A stretch of DNA of 64,000 bases from Serendipita indica DSM 11827 (lineage: Eukaryota; Basidiomycota; Agaricomycetes; Sebacinales; Serendipitaceae). A program made the translations under genes and the position numbers. The notes under the pieces are model-generated. The model was not told the origin of the DNA, made no database searches, and saw only the letters and a program-made list of their open reading frames with translations. Of the stretch, positions 35,981 through 47,290 are shown piece by piece. The DNA lies in contig CAJVGD010000014.1 of assembly GCA_910890315.1 (NCBI GenBank), forward strand, positions 744,001 to 808,000. Direction: 5' to 3'. Within the stretch, counting starts at the first letter, position 1. Each line of letters starts with the position of its first letter.

Positions 35981-37603
35981 ATGGATGAAGATGCACTCCG
36001 GTTCATTGAGACGCGTCAAACGACTCTACGCGAAGCATATGACCGGTACAACGTTGACTTTCCGCCTCTACAACTAGAGTGGAGCCACGATCCATCTTCT
36101 GAACACGCGAACCGCGCAAAGAAGTCGGATATCCCGCAAGGGATATGGGCGTGGCGAAAATGGGACAGTAGAGATGTCAGCACTCTCGTTCGGAGATGCC
36201 TTCAAGAAAATGATGAGCTGTACCAAGGCTTGAACTCCCCTTCTTCGCGCGAGCGATTGGAGGCATCGGTAAAATGTGGATCGTGGGCTTTCTCTCGGAC
36301 AGAGGGAGCATGTTCCGAATCTACAGAAAAAGCCGGTTCAACGTGACAACCGCGTTGGAGAATTTACAGGACGTGCTGGTGTTTAGGATTCTCAACAGGG
36401 ATCATATTACATGGATTCCCAATGTCGAACACGCAAATGCCGATTCACATTCTGGCAAGGAGTACGAGTCAAGAGGTCCCGCCCAATCTCCTCGTTCATC
36501 GCCTGTTGTAACCAGGAGACGGGATACTTCCTCCAAATCACTCCGGAAGATCAAGGAGGGTCTTATCCGGATGTATCCTGCATCGACCATGGATCCAAAT
36601 AGACGGCCAGTGCTCGTCGTCTCCCTCTCACATCTAGAAGGTGCCTCCTCGCGTAGTCAGCCCCATCCAAAGGTACAAGTCATGGCTGCATTGGAGCAAC
36701 TGCGTCTTTACCTGGTAGAGCGAGCGGGTCAAGACGATGTCGATCCCCTACAACTCATTCTAATCCTCAATCTGGCTGGTGGCCGTATTACTTCAACTGT
36801 AAGTACCAAAGATTTCACACGCTTATCTAAAGCTCTTGAAAGGCTTGGGAAATGGTCAGATGGCTCGCTCGCGACGCTGTCGAGTATTTCCATGGCTTAA
36901 TATCCGCCGTCTTTGTCGTCAATTACTCGTGGGAGTTTGGTGCGGCATGGTCATTCATAAAGTAGGTCACCATTCACTGTCGAATTATTTCCTCACTCTG
37001 ATCTACCAGACGTGCATTACCTGCGTCGGCCAAAGCTCGTGTCATGTTTCCGACGCAAGACGATCTCTTGGATTATCTCGGGAGTGATAGTCTTCCGCCA
37101 TGTAAGTCCAAAAAATCTTGCGGAACGTATTCTCTAACCGGTATGTAGCTTTAGGCGGCACTCAACGAGAATCTATTTTATATCCTCCCGTTAAATTTCC
37201 CTCCGAGGATGAACTTGAAGGTTCATCTATTGCCCCAGAAAGCCATCCCCCCAAGCCAGCATACGCAAAGCCTATACGTCCGACACTCGCTACGATCAGG
37301 CTGCATCGCACCTCGTCAGAGAATCCCTACTTTGGGTACCCGACGATTCGACAGGACGGTTTCACTAGCGCAGGACGTCCAATTTATTCAACCAGAAGGC
37401 GGAAACGCGATCTCGTTCGCACTCTCATCTGGTTGCTTTGGTCAAGGATCAAGGCAGATTCGCATCTTCTTATCAATACCATTTGGTATCACAGATGGAC
37501 CTCGACCTTGGTGTTCCTCGGTGTCCTCCTGATCATTCTCCGGCGTCGCTCTCCCGCTGTTTTGACACGCTTTCTCAAAACTATGAGGATATCTATTGCA
37601 TAA
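35981..37603 (+). CDS. CRAL-TRIO (Sec14-like) lipid-binding protein with C-terminal TM
   Basis: Probable lipid-transfer or lipid-sensing protein at a membrane. MDEDALRFIETRQTTLREAY begins a CRAL-TRIO-N-type helical region (SDIPQGIWAWRKW, LVRRCLQENDELY). The core has PVLVVSLSHLEG, LQLILILNLAGG, EMVRWLARDAVEYFHGLISA, VFVVNYSWEFGAAWSFIK and RVMFPTQDDLLDYLG, matching the order of strands and helices in Sec14 domains. After a Pro-rich linker comes a hydrophobic segment (STLVFLGVLLIIL) followed by RRRS, near the C terminus, which would anchor the protein tail-first. Four or five introns; the first donor is ambiguous. The 3' end is convergent with ROM2. Confidence 0.8.
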
Positions 37604-37782
37604 TTTAGGTGCCACATCACTAGATGTAAAAAGTATATTCGTGACACACTAGCCAAGACTTTGAAGTACGAGTGAATACGATGTGACAAGGTGAGAGTAC
37701 AAGGTATGATGATCCGCAGCAAAATAATGCTAGCAAACGAGTTACAACCAAAATGACTAAAACCCAAAAATTAGTTCCCTTC

Positions 37783-40700
37783 TCAATCTCGCTGCGGGGC
37801 CGCCCCATTGGATTGGGCCACGGGACGTAGGATCATCATACTATCATCAGATCCAATGAGTGTAAGCCGTCGTCCGATATCGTAGCCTGGGGCTGGTGGC
37901 GGCGTATGAGCGTATGCACCCGGCTGGCCTGGGTAGGGCATGGCGTGCATTGACGGTCGTCCACCGTACGTCAGGGTTGGGTGAGAGCCCGGCAATTCGT
38001 GTTGATGCCCTGGATGCATGTACGGATGCTGACCGATCTGAGGTGGCCCACGGGTTGAAGACGACGTGCGAGGAGGGTACGGTCCGTTTGGATAGACTTG
38101 ATTGGGGTTGGCGTGGACAGAAGGGAGAACAGGAGGTTCCGCAAAAAGACAGCGAAGGTTGTCCCCAAGGATAACCTGGCGAATTGTACAGGCGTTTACA
38201 TCCCAAATCTCGATAAAGGACGGTTCGATAGCCATCACGTATGGATAGTGATAGGCTATGGAAATCGTTAGAGACGATGTGAATGTATTGCAAATCAGGC
38301 TCACCAAACGCGGTAGGTCGACCCTCCCAGTTGGCAATCCACTCTCCACGAGCTCTGAAGCCATGTCGATCAACAAAAACGGCCCATTCTATGAAGTTGG
38401 ATTAGCGATGTCAGAGGGAGATGCCGGGGAACGTACCCTCGTAGCACAAGAGGAAGTCATTCTCAACCTTGAAGATGGCCAGAGGTCTGAGATTCTCCCG
38501 CTTCTCGATAAACTCCATAGAGGGGTCTGATGGATCGACAAGAGGTTGCGTATCAAGGGATTCGAGATCCAAAATCTGGAATCCTCTGGCGCAGCCTATG
38601 CAGAGTCGAGACCTCAGGATGGTGAGCGAATGGCACTCGACAGGAATGTAGAATTCCTGTGATGAACAAATCAATAACGACCCGACCGGATAAAACATCT
38701 GACGCACCTTGAACAATCTGAGTGTATCGTTACCTCCTTGAAGCAGCTTCTTGAACGTAGGCTTGCTCTTCCCTCGAATGCTTTGATCGACCGGCTCAAA
38801 CGTCTTGACAGTCGTAGATAGCGGGCTCGTCTTCACCACACAAACAATCGACTTGTCTATGCAAACCCCGACCTTGAAGAACGAAGTGTGTGCCGCAATT
38901 CTTTGCCCTCGTTTGAGCCCAGCAGTGGGATCTCGTGCTTCCAACGCCTCGAGCGGGAAAGTGAGAACGCTCCGTTCTGAAATGCGATTGAGATTTGAAC
39001 TAGGGTGACATCTGATACATACCGGAAAGAACGATCAAGAGCTGCGAGCTTTCCATAACGTCGACTTGGGTGACCTCGAGCAGGGCAAGCATCTTCATCG
39101 GTGGCTTGTTGGCATCCTGAAGGTCCAAGAAATAGACACCGTCGTCGGTCCCGTACACGATGCTCCGCCCACCCCCTTCCAAATATCAGCTTTGAACGCT
39201 CATCTGACTGGATTAAAACTCACTGAAAGGAGCCGCACAGTTGACTCTGTTACTTCCAGCAAAGTCTTGAGCAAATGGCACCGTCTCAAAGAGATTGCTA
39301 CGTTCTTTCATGAGATCTTGCTGCTTTTGGATATGCTCTAGCCATTTCTTCTTGCTGATAAATGTGCTGGCCCAAAGCGTGATCGTGTAGCCTCTCCACC
39401 CAAGGTGCGTAAACGTGATCGGAAACCCGTGTGGGTTGTTACCTGCTCTTGCCGTGAGCGATAGCGGGCTACCATGACCATGACCATTACCGCCGCCACC
39501 ATGGGCCGAATTTGTATGATCGTGTTGGGGCCTAATGAGCATCCCCCTTCCTCCACCCCGTCCGTGCGTGCTAGGCCTGATCGTGACCACTTGACTCGGG
39601 TCATCCGCCGCAGATACGGCAAGGAATTCGAGGGGAATTGGCTATCGAAAGCAGGTCAGATCGAAATCCCATAAATAATTCGCACGCACCCGTCGATAAA
39701 CCTTGTATTGATCATGCTTTGACTTTTGCTTGACCATGAGCAACGCGTGGTCGAACAAAAACACCTGCAGATCCTCCTTGTCCCCGGCACCACCTCGTCG
39801 ATTCAACGAAGCCCTTGTAAATCATTTGCCGATTGGGAGCGGTGAGCCTGAGATCGACAAACTCTCCCGGTCGGAACGAGAGCTGTCGCTGAAGTTGGTG
39901 AAGATGGAACCGATTTTCGGCTTCTCCGGTCTTTTGATTGACGCGTGTGAGGAAGTTGCGGACCATTTGAATGACCTCTGGGATGTTGATCTTGTCAGGA
40001 GAGTTGTCGGGAGTATGCTTCAGGACGGCGTCAAGGAGCAGTGGATATCGAGCGAGCCTAGTGGTAGGCTTGGTGAGGTAACCATTCAGCTCCAGTTTCC
40101 TCGACTCTGGTAGGCGTTCGATTTCCTAAAGGCCCGTCAGATTTGTCCATAAACCAAAGTATTAGCATACCTCGACCCAGGCAGCAAACGCAGGGTTGCT
40201 GCTCTTCTCCTTTTCGAATTCGTACTTGCCGTACATCTGATGTGCACCATACTCGACAAAGGGCTCAAAAAAAGGCACTATATCCTTGAAGATGTCTCCA
40301 ATCTCGCCAACAACCATGAATTGCTTTTGTCGCTTGGTCAACGCATCACGAAGCCGAGTATTGACTTCGATAATAGCCAAAATGTTCCAAAATACGTGTG
40401 AAATGAATTCGTCCCGACGTTCCACTGGGATGACATCCGAGTTTTTGATGCCCGCGACCCAGACCTGAACACGGGTATCAAATTCAAGAATTTGTCCTGC
40501 TAAAAAAACTTACGTCTCTGAGGTACTCCATGTCCCGCACAAAGTCCCGCTCGGTATAGATGACCTCGTTGATAGCCTCTTGACGTTTCTTCTCCGCATC
40601 ACTGAGCGTATCGGCAACCTCTTTTGGAACGGTATGTATCCATAGCTGTCCCGTTTCCAACACAGCATCATCCTCATCGTCCAGCCCAATGGGATCACCC

Positions 40701-43239
40701 TCCCCGGGCTTGACAAGCCGCGGAAGGCCACTACTTTGAGGATGTCCATGCCCACTTGCACTTCCAACGGGACTAGTTGTACCGCTAGTACCAGGGATAC
40801 TTCCGGGCGGCTGACTTCCAATGGTCGCTCTCCTCGCGACCTTTGTGGGCGTCGACGAACCACCAACACTACCAGGACGATTCCGTCGCCTTGTCACCTG
40901 TTCCATCCGTCGAGGACAAGTAATAGAGTAGCACACTTGATCTCGTGTACAGGTGGCAGAGTAACATTCGGTGAGCATCGTAAAGACTCCCGTCGGTAGT
41001 TCCAACGCCTCTACATGTGAATCAAGGCCGTCTCCTTGGTTGGCGTGATCGTCGTGATCATGAGTCGTATGCGAATTCAATGATTGGTTGGAGTAAGGGA
41101 CGATGGTGGACTCGGTCCCTGCGTGAGGATGATATCCATTTGTAGAGGATGCAGAGGAATGTGTTTCCAAAGTACTCGACTTGGACATTGATGCGCGATG
41201 AGAGCTCCCGCTAAACGAGTTGTTCGGACTCAAACTCTGGGAATCTCCACGCGAATGAGTCTTGTTGTTTCTGCCACCGCCGACCAAAGCGAGACTATCG
41301 ACGTTGCTCCGGAACTGATAAATCTCGTTTGGGTTGTCTCTCAGGCGATGATCATATGTGACATCATGAAAGAATTTCTGAGCATCTAGCGCTCGTCCCA
41401 ATAGAAGCGCAAGACTTCTATCCGTGGTCTTGATGATATAACAGATCTTGTCAACGGCCTCCTGGCCATCAAACGCATCTGGATACGATAGACCGTGTTT
41501 AGTTCGTACTGAGAGTGAGATGCGTTGCACGAGTGCTTCTGCGACGCGGGAGAGGAGAGCTGGATAGACTAGAGGCGCTCGGCGTGTCCGCCGGGCGGTG
41601 ATAGAAGTATTGGAAGCTGGAGTTGGAGGGCCGGTGAGAGAGGTATTGCTATTTGTTTGGGAAAAGGTGAGTTGCGAGAGCGGGGTGCGAATTCGTGTTC
41701 CGTCTGATGGTAGTGATCTACGCGCGTACGAAGATGGGGCCGAGGTAGACTCGGATTGAGGCGTGTACTGCCCGTTGCTGGAATTCATAGATGGACCCGC
41801 AGTGAGGACAGAGTCGACTGAAGGGCGCCCCTCGGCAGTATAGTCGTTGAGGTTGTTTGGTGCAAACGAAGGAGGGCTGCCGAAATCCAAACTGAGTTTC
41901 GGCGGAGCTATGGTCCGTTGATCTCGAATGTCAATTGAACTTGATGCTACAAAAAGTGTCAATCGCTTTGTGATATGAAGATCATTGACATGCCTGCACT
42001 GCTTCGTGAATTCGAAGAGCCGTATGCATAAGAACTTCCAGCTTGAGAAGTTGACTGAGTGCCTTGGAGTGCGCTAGTCGCTGCAATGGATTGAGTCTTG
42101 TGCAGTATAGACAAAGTTGCCGTATACGCACGTGTTCTTTGTCCAGAGTTTACCCACGGCAATTCACTATCCCCCTCAGCTTCGTCCGGCATCGACCCTG
42201 GATAGGCTTGAACCCGATTTGTAGAATCGAGGTTTGTTTTGTTGCTTTCGAAATCCAAACTCAGTTTCCCGCCATCGGGTTGTAGGCCGAGGCTGTCTAG
42301 CCGTGGGGGTGTTGCAGAGTTGAGCGAGACCTGGGAGCTTGCATACCTCGTTGTCGTGTTGGGATGCGTAGAAGGTGGATGAGCGCCCGGAGGAAGACCC
42401 GTTCGCTGTTGATTGTTGACGTGTGCCTGGTAGGCCTGGGCGGGGGTCATTCCTTGGCTAATGAAAAAGTCGAGAGAGGGGTCCGAGGGAGGTGGTGGGG
42501 GAGACGTAATGACACCAGCACCAGCGGCTGTATACGACGGTTGGTAGTTTGAACGCTGCTGGGTGTATTGGTGACTGTATGCTGGTTCGTTTGTGCGGAT
42601 TGAGCGCGCATACTGTGGCTGCTGAGGCTGGAGATGGCGCGGCTGGTATGTCTGCTGAGGATAATGCTGATATGGAGGTCCAGAGTTTACAGGAGACGGC
42701 CGGGCTTGCTGCTGGCCATACGGCTGCATGTCTCGGTGAGCGGCAGACGGCCGTCCAAAGATGGACTCGAAAGCCTGGCTACGTTCGTCGCTGCTGTGAG
42801 CTGCATTTGCCGTCTGGGACATTGGAGCGCGTGGTCCCATTGCTGTTCGTCGGCGATCCATCGTGTTTACAGACCTGGCGTCGTTTGATGGGCCCTCGCC
42901 CTCGTCGTGGATAGCGTCTGGGACGTCTGGAGAGTCTTGTGCGTGCTTGGAGAGTATTACAAGACTAGAACGTTTAAATACGCGCTTTAGTCGATCAGCA
43001 GGCCCGTCTAACACTGGCAGAGACAGAGGACGTGGCTTTCTGGCTCGTCGGGCGCGTTGGAAATGCTCAGAATGAACGTCTGTATCTTCTTGCTCGTCTT
43101 GGTCGTCTTCTGTCCCAGGATCGCCTGCGAGTGGTCGTCGGGCTGGGCGTGGTCCAGTTTGAGATTCCGCACTTTGCACCTCAACCGCTTTGGACTCGAG
43201 CGGGGGCCCACGAGCCGCTAGAGGCGTCAAGACTTTCAT
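37783..43239 (-). CDS. ROM2: Rho1 guanine-nucleotide exchange factor, Rom1/Rom2 type
   Basis: Activates Rho1 to drive cell-wall glucan synthesis and the cell-wall integrity pathway. The ATG at 43239 (MKVLTPLAARGPPLESK) begins a long disordered Pro/Gln/Ser-rich N terminus (about 700 residues). It is followed by a DEP domain (LVQRISLSVRTKHGLSYPDA...NEIYQF). The DH domain starts RQEAINEVIYTERDFVRDME and includes LNGYLTKPTTRLARYPLLL. A PH domain holds VFLFDHALLMVKQK. A citron-homology (CNH) domain is recognisable from IVYGTDDGVYFLDL, RLCIGCARGFQILDLESL and NDFLLCYE. A Pro/Gly-rich tail ends at TGA 37783-37785. Domain order DEP-DH-PH-CNH and about 1,600 residues are typical. Several 45-60 bp introns are present, including one near 41950-41990. 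Confidence 0.93.
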
Positions 43240-44430
43240 TCGCAAAGGATATTCTGCCGGTATTTGTTGCACGGTGGTCCAGGTGGAATGCCTTCAAGGC
43301 GTTGTGGCGGGTGCCCCGCGGGTTTTCGGGCGACATTACTTTTAAACAAAGACTGCATACACGACACGGGAGAATACTCTGGCATCTGGGATGACGACAC
43401 GGGCCCCAGAGGGCTTTTGGAATTTTAAATACTACAAGACTCGGTATGAGAAGCCTAGCCTATTACAGCATAATCTCTTGAGCATTCAAGACTCATGGCT
43501 CCCAAGGCCCGGGATAATGAACTCATGCGTCATCCCCTCTTCTTCTAACAAGGGCGATAATGAAACAGTCTCGGAAACCGCATGATTTCGTATAAGTCTA
43601 GCCCTGAACCGAAACTCCCCGCACCCTCTGCGTCATTGATGCTGGCTATAATCATATCCTACGTCCTCGCTACCGAAGTTTTGCAATCGCGCTTGGGTCA
43701 CGGTGCCGTTAACATTTCATACCTCGGTGTCGCCGATATCTCGGGAGAGATAGGACTGGTTGACTGGGCGTGCCTTTTCCCTCTCGTGGACCTGCCACCT
43801 GTCCCCACCACGATTCAACGCTCCAACCCGTTGATTTGGGATTGCTCGTGGTCGATGCATTGGCGGCAGCTATTGACGTTGAAGAATGTGTGGGTGCCCT
43901 GCGGATACACCCACCAAATTTGTAACTAACAGAGTGTCCTACTCTTCTCGAATAGACGCGTCTCCTCGTCGCGCGATTATGTAGCCTCCCCGCCGAAATA
44001 CTGAACTCGAGTCCATTCTAATTCTAGTTTCCCGGACACAACGGGGACACACCTGGTCATGAACGACAAACCATCTTCATACAAGTCAAAAGTCTAACAT
44101 TCATATCGACTTCGTCTGTTCTCGCGATTGCAAACGCAAACGATGAGGATAGGCAATTGGTCTCTTTACAACTTGACGCCGACTCACCTGGCCGTGCCAA
44201 TGGTCGACTTCCAAAGTGCTGTCTTGATCATACACCGTAAAGGTCAACAGGGATAGCTAGAATGCATAAATTCCCCGTGTTGAAGACGTCGGACGAGAGT
44301 CAGTCATGATTCTGTGCGAATTACAGCCAGGAAGACACCAGAAGGAGACTCTCTGCTGAGGGATTTTGTAACTTTAGACCACTCAAGTAGAGACTTTCGA
44401 GCACTCCTCAACTTTTTGTGCTAAAAATGC
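43240..44430. other. Intergenic region with an unassigned ORF (43582-43929)
   Basis: About 1.2 kb between ROM2 and the duplicated NLR locus. One plus-strand ORF of 115 codons has a hydrophobic start (SLMLAIIISYVLATEVL) and ends near WSMHWRQLLTLKNVWVPCGY. This last segment vaguely recalls fungal wax-synthase-like acyltransferases (FWxRxWHQ). I would treat it as a possible relic or chance ORF. The rest holds nothing I recognise. Confidence 0.25.
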
Positions 44431-44439
44431 TTTGCTAGT

Positions 44440-44962
44440 CTCGCCAGTCGCACAAGGCGAGCCTAAACTGGAGGAGACTTGAGCAGATGTATCCATTTCG
44501 TCGTCCCCCTCGGGAGACTTGACGCCGCCCGTGACCCCCGAGTCTGCGTATCCTCCCAGGAGGGTCACCATTGAAGAGGGCAGTAGAATCAAAGCCCTGA
44601 CCGTTCGTAGAGAGGCGGAAGGCCAAGCTTCGCGCCCCCACCGGACCCAAAAAGAGGAAAGAAGTCAAGTGTCTGAAGTTTGCTTTGATTATGGTGTACC
44701 TATCAGAATACATTGGTCAGCAGTTTTATGGATCAGATCACACTTCGAGGCCAGGCAGGTTGATGTATTGTTTCACTTGCTACATCATATTACGCTTCTA
44801 GGTCATCGTAATATTTGGTTACTGAGCGTCTCTATACCGCTTGGGCCATCTGAGGACACCTTTCTGCAACCAATACGTCAAGGTGTCGGTAGACCCTTTA
44901 ATCCGTCACCGTGGCTGGAGATAAAGTCTGCTTTGCGACATTTGTCGAGAGCGAGAGATTGA
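44440..44962 (+). pseudogene. Decayed copy of the small TM gene
   Basis: The sequence from about 44625 matches the minus-strand gene at 2827-3410: SQVSEVCFDYGVPIRIHW against GQVSEVRFDYGVPIRINW, the same GC-donor-like intron start (CCAG|GCAGGT), and a tail matching FNPSPRPEMKSALRHL. After the intron the reading frame is broken by an indel relative to the left copy, so the TM segment is lost. The upstream stretch (TPPVTPESAYPPRRV) has no counterpart in the left gene. It is a non-functional passenger of the inverted duplication. Confidence 0.65.
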
Positions 44963-47290
44963 GCATATACACACCGTTATTGTTTCGTCTGTTGGCATAC
45001 TTGAGCTACAGTGAGTTTACTTCGCTATGTCAGTGAAAGGAGTGTGACTTGAGACGGAAAATCGAATGTTCGGTGGGCAAGCTTCATCACCGTCCTTGCC
45101 TCCATGGAGGATTGATTCCCCACAACGCCGTCGCTTAATGGCCTGGGAAATAGCGTTAGCTGACTTACTGCGTAACGATCTAGACGTCCTATGTACTCAC
45201 TAAACTGCGTCAAGTCTGTGGCTGTTGCATCCTCGACAAAGGTGCGTCGACCTCGTGTGGAGGCTGGCATCACAGACGCCGACCATCTTGGAACCAACCA
45301 CCTTGACAATGTCCGGCCAGGGCACATCCAAACCCAAGAAAAAATACAGGATTGTGGATCCCTCTGGATCTTCATCAAGCGCACACGACCAAACAAGCAA
45401 GCGTGGCCAAGTATACAACACGGCCAATGTCGGTCTCGACGTATTGGCAAACATCGCCGAGGGATCAGATATCCTCGCTCCTCTCAAGGCAGCTTGTAAA
45501 ACAACACAATCGATCCTTGGAGTCGTCCAGGTCAGTTGGCAAGCTTGTTATAGCACGGCTTCATCTAACGAGTACGACAGGCGATAGAGAATAATCAACA
45601 AGAATGGGTCGATCTCATACAACGTCTGAAGGATTATATATCTGCGCTCGAGGAACGAATCGTATTGATCGAGGCGTATCCTGTACAGGGCAGGGCCATC
45701 GACAAGGCAGTCAGACAGCCGCTTGTTCGCTATGTCGAGTAGGTAAACAGTCTGAGTCTGTCTTAATGGACTGAGAGATGCAGATTCCTCAAAACTATGC
45801 ATGATACGGTCATCAATCTTCAGGCCAAACGCGACCGCAAACTTGGCTTCTTTAAGTCATTCAGCAAAATGAAGATTGACGCAGGGGAGATCTTGAAACT
45901 CAATCGAGATATCGAAGAACGGCATAGGCACCTTATAGTACGAGCTTCATTAGTCCTAGTCAGAAGCTGACTATTTGACACAGGAGGCCTTGGGAGTGTT
46001 CACCGCCGTGCATGTTCAAGTCATCGAGGAGAGTACCAAGGTCATTGAGGAGAATACCAAGGTTCTTCTAACAGACGGTAAGCTGGAATTCTGTATGAAA
46101 CCCCCGCTTATCATTCCCAGCCGATGTCTCTGCTATGCTCCAACTACCAATCGTCGCATTCGCTGCGTCCTCAGTCCACAGGACCTGCCTGAAAGGAACA
46201 CGTGAAGCTGTTCTTCAGACTATCTGGCACTGGGCCGACGATGATACGTCAGAGAAGCCAATCTTTTGGCTTTGTGACATTGCCGGCTCTGGCAAATCGA
46301 CAGTCGCAATGTCCGCGGCCGAATCGTGGCAGGAGAAGGGGAGTCCTAGGCGGCCGATTCTTCTTTTCCATATCAAGCAACGAAGCATCAACCACCGAAA
46401 AATTCTGCTCCACCATCGCCAGAGACCTTGTTCACCACATCCCCGAACTGGCGCCGCACGTGGCTGGTGCCGTGAAGCGGAATCTGTCCGTCATGCGAAG
46501 CTCCCTTGACGAACAGTTCAAGACACTCATCACGGATCCTCTCCTTTGTCGTCAAGGGCGCGTTATTCTTGTTATTGACGCTCTTGATGAATGCAAATCT
46601 GCATCACAACGACGAAAGCTTGTTGAAGCCGTATCTACGGCTGTTCGAGCAAACAAGAATCTCAAGATATTCATGACAAGTCGCCCAGACCCTGTTATCG
46701 ACGCAGTCTTAGGGCCACTCTCCATCAAATCCAAGCTAGAGGACCGCCTGCACGATGTCCGTCACAGCGATAATATTGGTGATATTACAATCTATGTACA
46801 CCAATCGCTAGATGGAATTCTGTCCAAAGAAAAGAGGCAGAAGCTGATCGACAAGTCCAACGGGCTGTTCATTTGGGCAAGCACCGCATGTCGAGTGCTC
46901 AGTGATTATACTAGCTTGATCCCGGCGGAAAGCACATACAATCGTCTAGTCTCGATGGATCAGGCTGGGGCCATAGATGATCTGTATAGCCTCATCTTCG
47001 AGCGGGTAGCACCCGAGTATCATGCGGTCATGTATCAAATGCTTGCTCTCCTACTCGCCGCATTTGAACCTCTCACCGCCGACGACCTGGACGACATCCT
47101 GAAGCATGCTGGAGTAGAGGGAAGCGCAAGCGCGTTGGTGCGGAATCTTGGAAGCGTACTCACAGAGGATGGAGCCACAAAGCAAATCCAATTTCGTCAT
47201 CCAACTCTCGTTGAGTACCTTCGACGCTGCTCCAGTAACCCTACTGTCGAAGCGCACAATAAGGTATATATCGACATGGCCAATGCACAT
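44620..47290 (+). repeat. Right arm of a ~3-kb inverted duplication (partner at 1-3100)
   Basis: Within the window the two arms cover, in the same order but opposite orientation, the 3' part of the small TM gene, the intergenic spacer, and the NLR from its start to the limit of the left edge. They are separated by about 41 kb of mostly housekeeping genes. The left arm is probably parental, because its TM gene is intact and has its own promoter. Confidence 0.8.
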
